A stretch of DNA of 64,000 nt, from positions 14,818,001 to 14,882,000 of the forward strand of contig OZ316897.1 of NCBI GenBank assembly GCA_973895155.1. The letters are read 5' to 3'. This document shows, piece after piece, positions 12,601 to 25,600 of the stretch. The notes under the pieces were generated by a model, which saw only the letters and a program-made list of their open reading frames with translations, made no database searches and was not told where the DNA came from. Within the stretch, counting starts at the first letter, position 1. Each line of letters opens with the position of its first letter. The translations under genes and the position numbers were made by a program. The stretch is from Marsupella aquatica (lineage: Eukaryota > Marchantiophyta).

Positions 12601-13620
12601 CATGCATTCAATTTGAGGCAGACTAGATGGGCAAGTACCAACAGGGGCAGGTGCTCGTCAATATCGTGAGTTTTGTCAGAAACATTGGGCAGAGAGCTAC
12701 TGCTCTGCGTTGTTTATGCCTTTTTCCTCGATGCTTCCATCGCCTCCCTCCTCTGTTCAGTACGGATTCTGTCAAGGTAATCGGGAGGAAACTGCGGGTT
12801 TGCGGCCAACAGGAAACCTACGTACTATCCTATCGAATTCTCAGACCTGAGCACCTTTAGGTTATCATTTATGTTTGGCAGCTGGGATGATATGTTGATA
12901 GCCTTGCTCTCAGAGGACAATGGATTGTAGCCACCAGCCAGCGATAAATTTCTCCTTTGAACTTTACACGTAAGTCACAAGCAAACCACCAGTACTGCAA
13001 GCTTGCCTCGTCCATGGGTCAGTACTCGCCTGCCTCTTCACTTTTACGTCCTCAAATAACAATTCGAGACACTGAACAGTGATCAACGAAGTTGCGTGCA
13101 CCGCCTCTCTGATCCAGGGCTGCATGCCTGCCAGGCCGGCCCTATCCCTAGTTTCATTTCTGTGCCTGCAGTTTCCAGATATTGCCTTCTGAATTTTCTG
13201 ATCATTGCAGGGATCTTGAGAATGACCTGGTCCCCTGGCTTTACATCAAGCCCTGCACCGATGTAAACGGAAGTAGAGTAATCTTCTCAGCTGTATGCTA
13301 TAAAGAGAGGGGAGTCCTGAGGTAACATAACGTAACTCAACAGGGTGTTCTGAAGCACGCTCTCGAAGTTGACTTCCGATCAAAGCGCCCAATAGTTGCA
13401 CCATGATTAGAGAGGTTCCCTGGATTTCACGGTGGAGAAGAGCACCGTGCTATGAATGCTACAAAATGATGGATGTCCTCGACAGACGACAAAAACTCGA
13501 AAGGTGCATCCGTCGCCGTGATCCCAAAAGCACAGACCAGTTGGGCAAGTGATGCCAAAAGCACAGAACTACTACTGTTCCAGAACTTCGGCGGACGACA
13601 AGCTTGCATTTTCTAGCCCT
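9691..13620 (-). pseudogene. Probable decayed multi-exon gene, unidentified
   Basis: Upstream of the clean terminal exon, several minus-strand segments keep protein-like frames interrupted by single stops. About 13.15-13.37 kb contains YSTSVYIGAGLDVKPGDQV with TGA at 13286-13288. 12.97-13.13 kb contains PWIREAVHATSLITVQCLEL. 12.65-12.96 kb contains PQFPPDYLDRIRTEQRREAM with TAG at 12824-12826 and TAA at 12714-12716. Other pieces lie at 11.84-12.11, 11.34-11.43 (after a TTTTGTAG acceptor; TGA at 11336-11338), 10.72-10.94 (TAG/TAA at 10844-10849, TGA at 10724-10726) and 10.07-10.21 kb. Every stop is one C-to-T change from CAG, CAA or CGA. Exon borders are approximate and some pieces could be chance frames. 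I cannot name the family. Confidence 0.4.
11472..11605. repeat. 67-bp tandem duplication
   Basis: Two copies beginning AACTCCTTCAT start at 11472 and 11539 and differ at a few positions. They lie in what would be an intron of the minus-strand gene remnant. Confidence 0.7.
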
Positions 13621-16299
13621 GTACTAATAATGTAATGATACGTGTGCCACTATTCAAGTGTCCAGTATTCAAGTGTCCATTATTTTGTCCGAGTCGTGAA
13701 GCATTGGGAGGCGCAAGACCGTATTGTGCTCATCTTGCTCGTGTCGAGTCTTTACAAGTTTTCGTACTTGTTCAGTCACACGCGTGCAGCGTGTTAGTGC
13801 TTTTGCTTCGATACGGTAACATCAGTGTTATTTTATTGAAAGCACTCAGAGGAGCAATTCATGTAGCTAGGGGCACAGGATGAGGAGTGAGTGCAGAGGA
13901 AACTCTCATTACCCATCTAATTTGTCTGCCTAGTATATAACAATCAAGAGAAAAAGCGCCCGTCTAGATGTGCCCTTGACAACAACCTGTTGTTATTATA
14001 CCAACACTAGAATTGGGAGGTCATAAGCGTGAATGTGAGTTTGAATCTTTGCTAATTGTGGAGCATTGGCCGGTCTACATAAACCTGTACTTCCCCTGCT
14101 CCTGGCTAGGTTAGTTCACACGAAATGCCTCTATCTTGGTACTGAGCTGCCCTACTTATTGCATTTCAATCTCTGGTCCAATTTTCAATTCGGCATCCTC
14201 ATTCTCCCCCCTCCCAGACCAGCTGCCCTCTGTTGTATATTTTTCATGGCAAGAAATTCAGATCACTTCAAGAACTATTCCAGTCAGTCATTATCATGAA
14301 GAAAGCTAAGATAAGCTGATGAAAACATTTAGAACCTCTCTATTGAAAACAGAGAAGAGTACGAATGACATTACAACGCTAAAGGTTCTGCAGTGTACCG
14401 CAATTTATCGTGTAAATGAAAGAGTTTAATTTCGTTTCGCAATTGGACCGGTGTATGAGCAAAAAAGCATTAGAATGAGAGCATCCTAGGCCAGTACAAA
14501 GGGCATAGACTGGTGTGTGGTGAGTGTGATGAGCCACAGCATGTCACAAAGTACCCCCAACGTTTCAAATTCTGTCAAATTCTGTCACGAAAAATTGTAC
14601 AGTATTGGTATTTACACCCTTGCTTACAGGCCATGTATTCAGCGTACCCACATACATATTGGTACTGCTTGGTATGAAGCTCTGCGTTAGCTGACTAAAG
14701 TCTGAACGTCTGAACCTCGGATCTAAGACAGAAAGTCGGGAAAAGAAGCTCTCCGCTTGGTGCCCCTCACCTGACCGGCCTACTGTAGCCAGCAAAAAGG
14801 TTCCAACTACGGTATCGATCTTTATTCCGCAGAACCTCTCTCAGCATAGATTAGATCCATATCTCAAATCTCGAACCGTACCAACCAATACTGGCTGTCA
14901 GTATGTAAGCCTTCCTGGGATCCTTGTGGTGTACCGATGTCCTCAACTCGGTGAGAAAGATGGTCGTCAGGCCGTCCCCCTGATTGATCGGTAGCCCAGT
15001 AAGCAGCTCCGTGCATCTCTGAGACAGACTGCACTGCTCAAATCGCTCCGAGTCTGTCTAGGACAACAACCCCGGTTCACAGCAGACAGTCCTTTCTCCT
15101 GTTATTATTATGAGCCCCAGAAGGCTTTGGGAATCCTGGAACTTCTGTCTTTACGGTTTTCTACGGTCTTCATACCGGAAGCTAAAGTTGGAACCAAGGA
15201 TGAAGAACATGGGTCTGGACCTGCCCACCGGCCACCTCCCAACCGATGGATACCTTGTCCTCCTCGTTTCATGTTGTAGTGCTCCGTCATGTGTTGGTGC
15301 TGATTCTTTGTTGCCTTGAAATCGAAACATGATCCATCCATCTTCCGATCATAATCTCTTGAACATTTAAGATACCTCACCCGGGCGACCCATAACCAGG
15401 GATCAACAGAAAACCCTACCACATGAGACAGAGGTTTAAATCAAGGTCTCAAAATAAACCACCATGGGCCAAAAACATAAGTAATACATTCCATGGGAAG
15501 GGAGGTTTGGACGTTGGACCTGGAACCCAAGACCTTTGGGTTCCAGGTTCATGGAAAGGCCTGACCAACTGCACAAGCCGATTACTTTGTAGTGATGATT
15601 CACTTTGTTCTTTATGATCTGTTTGGCCCTAGAGAGAGGACCTGCATCTGTTTTTTTCCTGTCTTTCTTTCAACAAAGGAGAATGGATGTTGCCCGCCCC
15701 CAGTCGTCGGGCAACTTGCAGCTCCTTTCACTCTTGCCCGGGCACCCCTGTGAGACTTTCAGTCTATGTTGGCGGAGCAAAAAGGGACACCACCACCCTA
15801 CCAGGGAGTCACCAGACCCTCGAGCGCCGACCGTCCAATAGAATACTCAAATGAGGTAAGAGTTTTGATGTACAGCACTCTACAGCCTCGCACATGGTGG
15901 ACTTATAATACTGGACGTCTGGACTCCTCCCATACGGAAGCAGACAGAATACAGTAATGGAGGGAGTGTCTCATACTGTATCATTATAAGTGGTATACTG
16001 TACGTATTATTGCAGGGTGTGCCCCTGTATCCTTTCGGTTGGAACTGAAGCAGGCTCACCTTCATTATGGGAAGACCAATTCGGTATCCTACGTAAATGG
16101 GGACTACTGTATTCTCCTGCATGTGGCACACAGTAGCATAAATGAGTTAATTACTCAGGATGCACTGAGAAAATTCGAGAGGAACTTTCTTCACAGTGAG
16201 TGAAATAAAGGTGAACCCAGAAGATATGAGACCCGTACATTTCTCACTTACTCAGGAAAAGTTAATAAGTTGATTGCTAATTGAGAGAAAGTTTAGATC
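13621..16299. other. Intergenic DNA without a supported gene
   Basis: Short overlapping frames on both strands look like chance. A 16-bp direct duplication (TATTCAAGTGTCCA) occurs near 13,650-13,685. TACTGTA and its complement recur. Nothing else is supported apart from the short palindrome listed separately. Confidence 0.5.
15518..15548. repeat. Perfect 12-bp stem with 7-nt spacer
   Basis: ACCTGGAACCCA (15518-15529) and its exact complement TGGGTTCCAGGT (15537-15548) flank AGACCTT. No T-tract or gene end follows, so a terminator role is not implied. Confidence 0.6.
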
Positions 16300-17628
16300 A
16301 TGAACACAATAATCCACCCTCGTGCGTCCTATTTGGCTCGGATACATCCCCCTACCGAGGATCTTTATCTACACCTCCGAGCGTTTGATGTCTCCATTCG
16401 TGAGACTTTGGCCTCTCTTTTAAGGCCAGGTACTTTGCTCTCATCTCTGTGGCTTTATCGACAACTCAGTCTTCCTATTTCTCATGGTGGTTTTGGGCTT
16501 ACTTCCACTGAGCGCCTTGCACCTTTGGCCTTCTTGGGCGCGTGGGCGGCCGTCTTCTCATTGTTGGCAGATTGTTTCCTTACTGAGGATCAACCTTTTT
16601 TACTTTCGTCTCTCATGGAGGTCAAGGAGGGTTCCCTCCCATTTCAGGTTCATTTGCGCACGGCGCGGTCATCATTACTCGATCCTGTTCGAGCTGCGTT
16701 ACCTTCATTCCAGGAGTTTTTATCCTTGGACCCCGTCCGTCTTCAGGCAGACCTTGCTGGCCGTATGCACGCTTTCACCCTCTCCAGCATCCTCACCGAG
16801 GCACCTGACACGGACCGAGCTCGGATTCTTTCTTCCGGAGGGAAGGGCGCAGGAGGCTAGCTTCAGGCCAATCCAGTCATTCCTCACTTGCGGATGTCTT
16901 CAACGGAGTTTGCGACAGCCATGCGTCTTCGTATGGGCTTGCCCCACCCACTTCTTGCTGGTTTACCTCCTACTTGCACTTGTGGGAAGCTTTGTGATGC
17001 CACAGGTGTCCATCTTCTTCGATGCAGTTTGGGCAGCGAAACCATTTTTGTTCACGACGCTGTGAGAGATGCGACTGCTCAGGTTCTCTCTGGCTCTTTG
17101 GTCTGCGCGCGGCGGGAGGTGGTGCTCGAGTTACCTGGTCCTCCATCACAGCGGTTACAGGTGGATCTTACCATGGTCTGTGAAGGTCACCGTACTTTGG
17201 CAGATGTAGTGGTGGCAAACCCATTGCGCCAAGACATCATTGGGACAGCGGCAACAACGGCAGGGGCAGCAGCATCACGAGCAGCAACAACGAAGGAGGC
17301 CAAATATGTTGCACGAGCTTCATCTAATAGTTTCCTGCCCCTTGCTCTTGAGATATTTGGGCGTCTCCATCATCATTTTGACGGGCTTCTTCGCCAAGCT
17401 GCTCGGGATGTTCACGGCCAGATGGGTCCCATCGGGCCCCCACTGTCTGTTTTGACCACGCACTTTCGCCAACGCATTTCAGTCACCTTACAGCGTGCTC
17501 AAGCTCGGGTCGTCTATCGTCGATCTTTGACAGTGGGTGCTAGTGTGACTCCGCAGCGGCTAGCCCCCCTAGAGGACATTCCTGTCCCACTTGCCAATCT
17601 AGTTTCGACACTTGATGTAGACCACTAG
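16300..17628 (+). pseudogene. 5'-truncated LINE C-terminal region (RT tail, CCHC, RLE-like domain)
   Basis: One frame runs from about 16300 to the stop at 17628 and is broken only by TAG at 16858-16860. First comes a region typical of the part after the reverse transcriptase catalytic core, with LPISHGGFGLTS. Next is a cysteine-histidine knuckle, CTCGKLCDATGVHLLRC, as in LINE C-termini. The final part has VDLTM...LADVVVANP, then KEAKY, then FLPLALEIFG. Its order resembles the restriction-like endonuclease (PD-D/E-x-K) of R2/CRE-type elements. A stop lies just before 16300 and no catalytic RT or upstream domain remains, as expected for incomplete target-primed reverse transcription. The TAG most simply replaces a tryptophan codon. 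The retroelement call is confident; the endonuclease assignment is by motif order only. Confidence 0.65.
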
Positions 17629-17680
17629 CTTGTTGCCACATTTGCTAGGAATGATGAGGACCTCGATCCATTTGCGGTAG

Positions 17681-17780
17681 TTTTAGTTCCTCTTTTTTGG
17701 TTTTTAGGGGTTTCCTTTTACTCAGTTCTTTTAGTTCCTCTTTCTTGGTTTTTAGGGTTTCCTTTTGCTCACTTCTTTTG
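17681..17780. repeat. Two-copy 48-bp T-rich tandem repeat
   Basis: Copies starting TTTTAGTTCCTC at 17681 and 17729 lie directly after the LINE frame and may belong to its 3' UTR. A CTGTAAC end lies near 17,840. No clear poly(A) tail or target duplication was found. Confidence 0.65.
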
Positions 17781-17840
17781 CGTTTGGTTTTGTCCACTTG
17801 GGACCTCTCTTGTTTATTCTTTTGTACTCTATTTGGCCTT

Positions 17841-20800
17841 TTTCTGTAACAAGTATGTGTATATTTCACATAATGTGGTTTGCTTATTTCATTGATGAGT
17901 ACTGATCCAATCACAAAAGAGTGTTGAAACAACATCATTTCTGTGGACCAGTAGGTGGATGATACACGGATACAGTATCAAAGATTGAAGGGCAAAATTC
18001 TCTTTTTAAGAATGTCTAGACAGTACTATACAATTCTGCAGAGCACATCTGTGGGACCTAAACATTGACATTGTACTTTTACAATATTCCAGAAAGCAGT
18101 TGTAGCATCAATGTGATAGACAGTGGAAGCACCTGATGAGGTGAAAGGATTATGTTAATCGTGTTGTTTCTAGCGTACTAACGTCTTGCTTAAGCTGAAA
18201 AACAAATAGGAGATCGATGCAATTGGCACATTTCAAAGTAACGCAAACAAAGGAAAAGCAATATCCCCATTTTGCTACGGTCAACCGAAACTTGATGCTG
18301 AAGTGCTTGCCTACTGTCCAAGAAAAACAATTCAAAATGTTAAAGTGTGCATGTGCAGTGAGTCTGTCTCCCGAAGAGAACCTGTTCGGGAAACGAACAG
18401 CGTTACCCTAAATGAGTGCTCGCAGAATTATTAGCTGTATTTCGGAGAGCGATTAAGGAAGGGGGATTAATCTGAGACGTGCCTGCCCGATGTTTGCCTC
18501 AACTTGCATGGATTCATCTTGGGTACATTCTGAAATTTGAGACGAGGAATGCAGACTGGCTCTCCACAAGACAATCATAGTGAACGAATATTGGATCGGA
18601 GTGATGGAAGCTTACCGAAGCCATGAGGTAACTATTCAGCCGGACATAACGAGGTGTCATTGTTGGGTAAGTTGAGTTCCATTCAGCGGCCAGTGCCCAG
18701 TCATATCGAAGGTCCAGGAAAGGGCTTTGATGGATGAGAAATTAAGGCATGCAGAAAGTCCAAATTGTCTAAAGCCCCAGGCCGACATTGGATAACAACA
18801 TGCAGGACTGTGGTCACTCAACCCATGATATCCTTAGCAGGAGAATGCTTCCGTTGGAAGCGTATTCCAGACAAATTTAAAAAGTGACGTAGGTGTGCGA
18901 CTTTACCTTTAAGAGCCACGGGATATTAAAAAGCCACGAGATATTAAAAAGCCACGGTGCGCATCCTGTCAGACAAAGATGAAACTTCTTTCTCCGTGAC
19001 GCGAATTGATCCATAGAGATCATTGTTTTTGCGCCGCACACATATTCCAGCAATAATCGCAATACAGTATCTCTTTCGTGCGGTACAGTACATAGGGACA
19101 GGAGTACTGGGGCCTATACAGTGTATGCTACTGTCAATTCATTTGTCAGGTTCATTATCCAATCACCGAGCAAGAATTTTCTTCTCAATTTTAATTTCAA
19201 GTACGACATTGGGAAAATCAGTGCCATAAAAAGACAAAGACTAACCAATAAGTGGGAAAGTAGACCAATACATAAAGGTCACACGGAGAAACATTAATAG
19301 AAAGAGTAAAAGAATGGCAAGAAAGGAAATTTTCTCCCAAATAATACCCCCTTACAACCTACTGGGGCGTAGAGAGCATAAGTTGTTACAAGACGATTCT
19401 AAGTGCCTCGTGAATCCAATGAGAGAAAAAAAATGAGTTCAATTCAACAGCCGATGACTTGCATTACTCGAAGGTATTCTTGTGGCAAACAAAGTACTCT
19501 TCAATATCAACAGCTTGCAAGGTCTTGAAGGGCACAAAAGTTAACTGAAGAAGAGGTGGTCAGGAGACACCCGTGTTTTGGTCTCAGCTCTGTTTTTCTT
19601 TCCCTTGAAAAATCCTTTTGAATTCCATTCACAAATACAGCACTCTAAGCACTGTTTTGCGCTTTCATCTTTCGATGGTGTCAAAAACTAACGAAGTACG
19701 AGGCCAAGAAGAATATCATTTTGCTTTTCTTCGTTCTAGCTTGGGCTACTAAATTCGAATTTTGTGAATGTATGTGTATTTTTTAAGGGATAATCAATAA
19801 TTGATTACGAGCCATTCAGAAATTGTACACTCTCTTCGATAATGCCTGTTCGTTTGAGATTTCCTACCGTCAGGTGGGGTCTACAAGCACACAGCCAACA
19901 TGACAGAATCTCTGGCCGACTGAGGGTGTGTATCAAGTTCAAAGTACATTCACAAAGAATCGAATAAGGAGCTCGCCTCCTCGGTAGCTGAGCTCTGTCG
20001 ACTGTTGTCTATAGGGAAAAGGTTGGCTGGGTCGTTGGGAATTTCTCAGCAAAGCCGAGAAACTCTAGCAGTAGCACAGGGACAATTTGTAAACACGACC
20101 GCCAAAGCAGTCTCTTGATTTCAACAAGGCAGCGCGTTCCACCGTTTTCTGTCCCTTGCCTCCTGACTCCAGATTTTGATAAAACTTACTCAGCAGCTTC
20201 AATAGGAGGCTGATGATTGGAGAGGCCTCGATTGAAACCAAAAGCAGAAATGGTTTTTCAACGTTGGGAAAGATCACGCCAGAAGAAGAAACAATCTATC
20301 ATTGCCCAACTGAGTTTGGGGACCCTCAAAGCCTTGTCGTATTAAGAAGATGTCTCGAGCCCATCTAGAGCTCTCCTTACACCGTATCCAGGTCCACCCT
20401 CGACTGTAGATGAGGCTAACCATACCGGCCTCATATAACGAGCCTCCTATATAGGATTCCCCACCACATTCAAGATTTATTATCTGTCACGGCTCCGGGC
20501 TCAATAACTTGTGAACGTAGCTAGTTCCTGTAGCTACTTAGCTCCGCTTGGTAACTTGGTGGTCCATGCTAAGATTGTACCCAAAATTCCCCAAAATTTC
20601 TGTGCCCAGTGAGTCATAGGATGAGAAAACAATGTGCATTCACACTATTCTGTCCTCACTGGTACCACTATTTATGCATTGTACTGTAGTATTTCTTTTT
20701 TAATGAAGAAGAACCCTCGCGCAAGCAGAGCAACCCGTGCAACTGGTTGCGTTGCTGGGGCGGGGGGGAGTCCAAATTTATGCCAGGAGAAAAGAGAATA

Positions 20801-21954
20801 CAAGGCCACAAAAGAGCAAAGCTGGAGCTGAAAACCAGACACAAAAGCACAGCCGAGAACAAGAGGCTAGCAGAAAACCCTGCCAGAGCAATCCACGGAA
20901 CACCTCAAAACTGCCAAACAAGAGCTGACCCCAGAGCTGCAGAACTAACGTAAGAGCACGAAAGCATCTGCCCAAAAAGCCACAGTACTTCCTTCTTTAC
21001 TATTTGGTCACCACATCACGGGAAAACTTTAAGTTGCTGAAAAGAAAGAGCTACTGTACTTCTTCGTTTTATTTAGTAATAGGCGACAATGCGCCAAAAT
21101 GTGAGAAGAGCTACACGAGTCAGGAACTAGGAAAGCACTCCTAAGATCAAAACTCTTGCCGTTTCCACTAATTATACAAAGATCCTAACTCCAGGCATAT
21201 GTAGGATAGACATTGAAGGGCTGAATTTGAAGCGATGTGTTATAATTCCAGATGCTCGTCTAAAGGAGGACTAGACGTGTGGAGGTTATTATTTGTATTC
21301 ATCGCTTCTTCTCATACAGCAGAATTAAATCAACAACTGAAGACAACAGAGAATAGACTTCAAAGCAAATAAGGCAGGTACTAAACTAAACCTAGCCTAC
21401 ATAAAGTTTCCTGGACTTCCGTATTCTGGAGAGAAACATGGTCATTTATGTCACCTATGGAGATTGTACGACGAGTTAGGTGTTGTTATTCGTAAGCTGT
21501 CCAATGCCAAAATTTCTATGGGATTTGGATGCAATGTAGAAGTTTTGAAAAACAATTGTGCAAAAATGAGATGAACACCTAAGTGGAGGGGAGGGGGGGG
21601 GGGGGGATATTTTGTAGGGGGATGGGAACAGATACATTGGTCCTGTTAGCCAAACACGCATCCAGAATGGGCAACAAAACCGGGTAAAAGAGAATGAAAG
21701 GGACACGGTCAAAGAACCCAAGCAAACACAAAGCACAGAGCCACCACCACAAACCGGGAACAAAAGGAACAAACATGCCTTATCTGCTTGGAAGTCTATT
21801 CTTTGTTCGTTATAGTTGCTGAGAAAACATTGAACAAAATTTCTTCCTAAGCCAAACCACCACACAAAGCGACTTTTTCCTCCAAACCAAACTGGTGTCA
21901 CTTCTCTAAATATGGACTCCAGACCAATAATATTTTTAAATGAACTTCAATAAA
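17841..21954. other. Intergenic DNA without a supported gene
   Basis: I see no sustained coding frame or RNA gene. It holds an 18-bp triplication (separate entry) and many scattered TACTGTA/TACAGTA heptamers. A 14-bp poly-G run lies at 21593-21606. Confidence 0.5.
18913..18956. repeat. Three-copy 18-bp tandem repeat
   Basis: AGCCACGRGATATTAAAA is repeated, with a third partial copy ending AGCCACGG. Confidence 0.75.
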
Positions 21955-22205
21955 TGTAATTCCCTTGAATGAAGGAGTGAATGTTTGGACCACCTTTGAA
22001 GGTGGTATAAACAGACAACACAATCTCTTCACATCAGCATTTGTTTTGGGCCCACTTTGCCACGCCTAGATGGGCCCCCCAAGTTCTTGAATAGTCAAGT
22101 GCAAACATTTCCACTCAATTTTAGATTCCAAATTTAATCTCAAGGGGAATAAGGGGAAAAGAATGGGCCCCCTATGCCTTGTAAAGCCCGACAATACTAA
22201 TCGGA
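21955..22205. repeat. Dispersed repeat family 1, copy at 22 kb
   Basis: This segment shares ordered blocks with 38,090-38,640: CCCTTGAATGAAGGAG, GGTRGTATAA, TTTGGGCCCACT, TCAAGTGCAAACATTTCCACT-like, and GAATGGGCCCCCTATGCCTT-like. A shorter match to the first block occurs near 24,550. No coding frame; probably a degenerate non-autonomous transposon. Confidence 0.55.
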
Positions 22206-22291
22206 TGTAGTGACATTAATAACCTAGCTTCTGCGTGGCTGCCAGCGAAGATGCTGCAATTGGGACTACCGGATGAATTGGCACCACCCGT

Positions 22292-22311
22292 CCCCCCCCC
22301 CCCCCCCCCCC
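22292..22311. repeat. Poly-C tract (20 bp)
   Basis: An uninterrupted run of 20 C. With the G14 run at 21593-21606 it is one of two long G/C homopolymers within 700 bp. Confidence 0.9.
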
Positions 22312-22676
22312 TCAGAAGGAAGGGCAGACATGTCTGACTACCCGTTTAAATGTAGCCATTCTACAGTAGTTACTTCCTTCTTGTGCAGTGTACAATGTCA
22401 TAAGAGGCATTGCTGATCCAAATATTTACTTTTTGACTCTTTTGGAAAAATCATTGTGGGACTTGCAAGTAAGCAGGTTCTCGCCAATGAATAGAAATTA
22501 AAATTGACCATATTTTCTTCTGTAATGGTAGTAACGCACCTTGGGAAAAGGATTTCTGCCAAAGAAGCAAAAACTGATGGGGCCCAGGGTCCATCAAGCA
22601 TATGCCTCGTAATGTCAAAGATAGTGTACCTAGTTACAACTACAGTATCTCCACATCCCAAGGTATTTGCTAGATA

Positions 22677-22813
22677 GACCACCAAAATAATATATATGAC
22701 TTGATGAGACCTCTGAGATTTTGGGCAAGTTGATTTAAGGTCTATCAACATTTGAGGTATATCAACTGTCCACATCAGGTCCCTTGATGTAATATTTTTC
22801 ATTTTGGTGGTCC
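22677..22813. mobile_element. Palindromic MITE-like unit, copy A
   Basis: Inverted ends GACCACCAAAAT and ATTTTGGTGGTCC enclose a shared core, GGGCAAGTTGATTTAAGGTC, followed by a complementary TCAACA segment. The unit is related to copies at 29.04, 29.60 and 32.95 kb. It carries no gene. Confidence 0.55.
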
Positions 22814-24724
22814 ATCAAATATACACCTCATTCCAGCTAAAACTTGGGAAGCCTTACCTGACTTAAAGCGCAGCGCATCATTGTCGAATTCTGTTTCCAT
22901 GCATATAAAGACGGCGAAAAATCACTCTCCATCCAACCCAGCTTGACAGGACGATGCGTTCGTGAAGGAAAACCTGCTGTACAGTACGTGAGGGCTCTCA
23001 TGTAAGTTGCTGTTCACACTAGACTAGGTTACTTACTTGATCACTCAATCCCTCGAGTGCCCTTGAGAAGAAGAAGGAATCAAATCAAATAGGCTGCGGC
23101 GGTGCGTTCGTTGACATTGGCCTCGTTCATCCTCCCCCGAAATCTATTTTTGGCCGCTCTCTTTCTCGTGGATCGAGCTCGCTGCTCCCTGTCTCCCTCC
23201 GTCTACCCCGTCTACTTTGTACAATCCACACTGATGACTGTAACAGACAACAATCCTGCACTGTAGAGCGTGAGCATCATTCTGAGCTAGCGACATGAAG
23301 AATGGTGACTGTGCCGAGAAATTCCTCGATCAAGCGCAGTCTATGAAACAGACGCCGCTGCCCTACTCTGTGTGTACTGTAAAAACTATTGCAGTTCCGC
23401 CAAAGTCAAATCAAGTCCGGCTTTTCTTCTGTTGCATCCAACTGCCCTCCACGATCTACGATGTATATGATACGCATTTGCAATCACTCACCGTACCTAG
23501 AACGCACTTTCTCGAGCTGGCTGGGATGCCTAGGTGACTCGAAGACTGGAGACAGTCATTATCAAAATGCTTCGCGTACAGTAAGTTAGAAAGAAGATCA
23601 CAGCAAGTTAGTATAGTAGTATAGGTATGGTTCAATGCTAATCTTGTACTGTAATGCTACCGGTCCAGGACGAGATGCTCCAATTTGCGGGATACACTTG
23701 TCCTGCATGGCTTTACCGATGCATGAAAGGGGCTTGTACTGCACCGAAGACACTGTTGTTATCTCCAATTACTCTATTGTTATCTAATAATTTGTCGCGC
23801 AAAACGATCTCAGTACGGGTGGCCGCCAATGTCACGAGCAGGCACTGTAGCTGATCATGACTCGGTACCGGAGATAGTAGGGGTGGTGGAAAGTAGGACC
23901 CGGGGAGGACCTCGTGGGTGCTGTACAAAGGGTTTAACGAAGTACACATCTACGATAACAAACTCCACGGCAAGCAAAGGCTGGAGCGAGTAATTAGCTC
24001 GAGAAAGTCGAACCTTTTTCAAATGGAAAATAGGGTTGAGTAGGCTCATGACGTTTTCGGGGGAATAAAATGGTTGTAGGTAATGAGAAACTAAATTGAA
24101 CCAATTACGGTCGTCTTGGTAACTGCACTCTGAGGTCAGTGACGTATCATGTCGATTAGAATCAAGATGACAGCGTGCAAGAAAGCATGTAAACCAATCT
24201 TGCCGTATTCGGCACGACGAAAGAATGATCTCTTTCATTCATGTACAGTAGATGTTTTTGCTAGTCCCGAAACAAATCAAACCTCTAGTATGACAGTGGA
24301 GAATGGGTCGAAAGTATGCTGAATTTAAACTTCGTGTCGAAAGAGCTGCTAACCAAGACAGAAGAAGATAAGTTTTGCAATTCAGGTATAATCAGATCCG
24401 TGACCAACGAGCGGTTCACAACCAAAAAAGTGAAGATACCTAGGGTGGCTTTACAAAAAGTGTGGCACTTGTGGGTTTGGAAACTGGTGGGCCATTACTG
24501 TTGGAAAGATAAACTCCACACCAAAAATCTTTGAAACTAAGTTGGATAATATCAAATCCCTTGAATGAAGCAAACAAAGTTTGTAAATGTTTTCCTACCT
24601 CTGGAGGTGTTCTTATCTAGACATTGAGATTTAGAGTACTCCATGTCGTTGGCTACAACGTGTATACAAGTTGACTCTTTAAGCAGTTACCAATTTGGGT
24701 GCTGAGTGCTTCTAAGCAGCAGTT
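22814..24724. other. Intergenic DNA without a supported gene
   Basis: A TATA-like CATATAAAG occurs near 22,902, followed by GC-richer DNA, but I find no downstream coding frame. Frames on both strands near 23.3-24.2 kb look like chance. A fragment of dispersed family 1 lies near 24,550. Confidence 0.4.
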
Positions 24725-25600
24725 TCTAGCGGCAAAACTTAGCCAAATTCCACCTTATTGCAAAGTCTTGGCCACTTTTGACCAAAATTCCTCTGCTTTT
24801 TGTCTTGGATTAGCCAGTTTCCCACTTAATAACAGACTCCAGTAGCTAGAATGAAGGTGATCCTTGAAAAGGTCAAAAATCAATCTAGCAGCATTTGAAG
24901 AAAACTGCTCTTAGCATCTTCATATTGTGAAATTGCCACTTTGCAAAAACAATTACAAACTACCCTCACTATTGGCCAGATTTACTTTTAGTTGGCTGTT
25001 AGCCAGTTTCCCACCTAGCCACAGACCCAGCACGGCCGAGTAGCCAGAATCTGATTCTTGTCCTTACATACAGGGAGACGTAAGGGTCAAAATTAATCTT
25101 AGCATCTTCTCTTCACACAAGGTGGAGAGATATGCTTAATAGACTCTCTACCAGAAAAGTTTTACCTGAGCAGCCACTTGAAACTTTCCTTGCCTGTCAA
25201 CCCCCTCTAAAACCACCACTAGTCATGAAGAAATCCTAGTTACACCAGGTGGAATAATAGTATCATTTTCTGAAATTGTGAAGCATATGCAACGGGAGAG
25301 GAGAAGAATGAGAGGAAAGTGAAAAATGGAGAATAAGAGGGGGTTGGGTGGGTAGGAAAAATTTACAAGGGGCTGATCAAGTAAAGTTTTTCAGGCCGTC
25401 TGTTAAACATATCTAAACATATCCCTTCACAAGGTGACAGTGGCAACCTTGGCAAAGAAAAGACCTTAAAACTACTCTCACCAGTGACCAGGGGCAGTAT
25501 TGTTCCTTCTGTTACCCAGTTTTCCACTAGGCACCATCCCAATAGCCTGAATCTGATGGTTATTCCTAACTCTACTGAGATCTAACCGTCATGAAATTGA
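24725..25600 (+). repeat. Dispersed repeat family 2, three tandemly placed copies
   Basis: Copies at about 24725-24950, 24962-25140 and 25428-25600 share the order GGCAAAACTTAGCCAAATTC, TTAGCCAGTTTCCCACYT, CACAGACCC, AGCTAGAATCT. The same blocks occur at 31.0 kb (same strand) and 34.4-35.3 kb (opposite strand). No transposase frame is visible. Confidence 0.6.
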
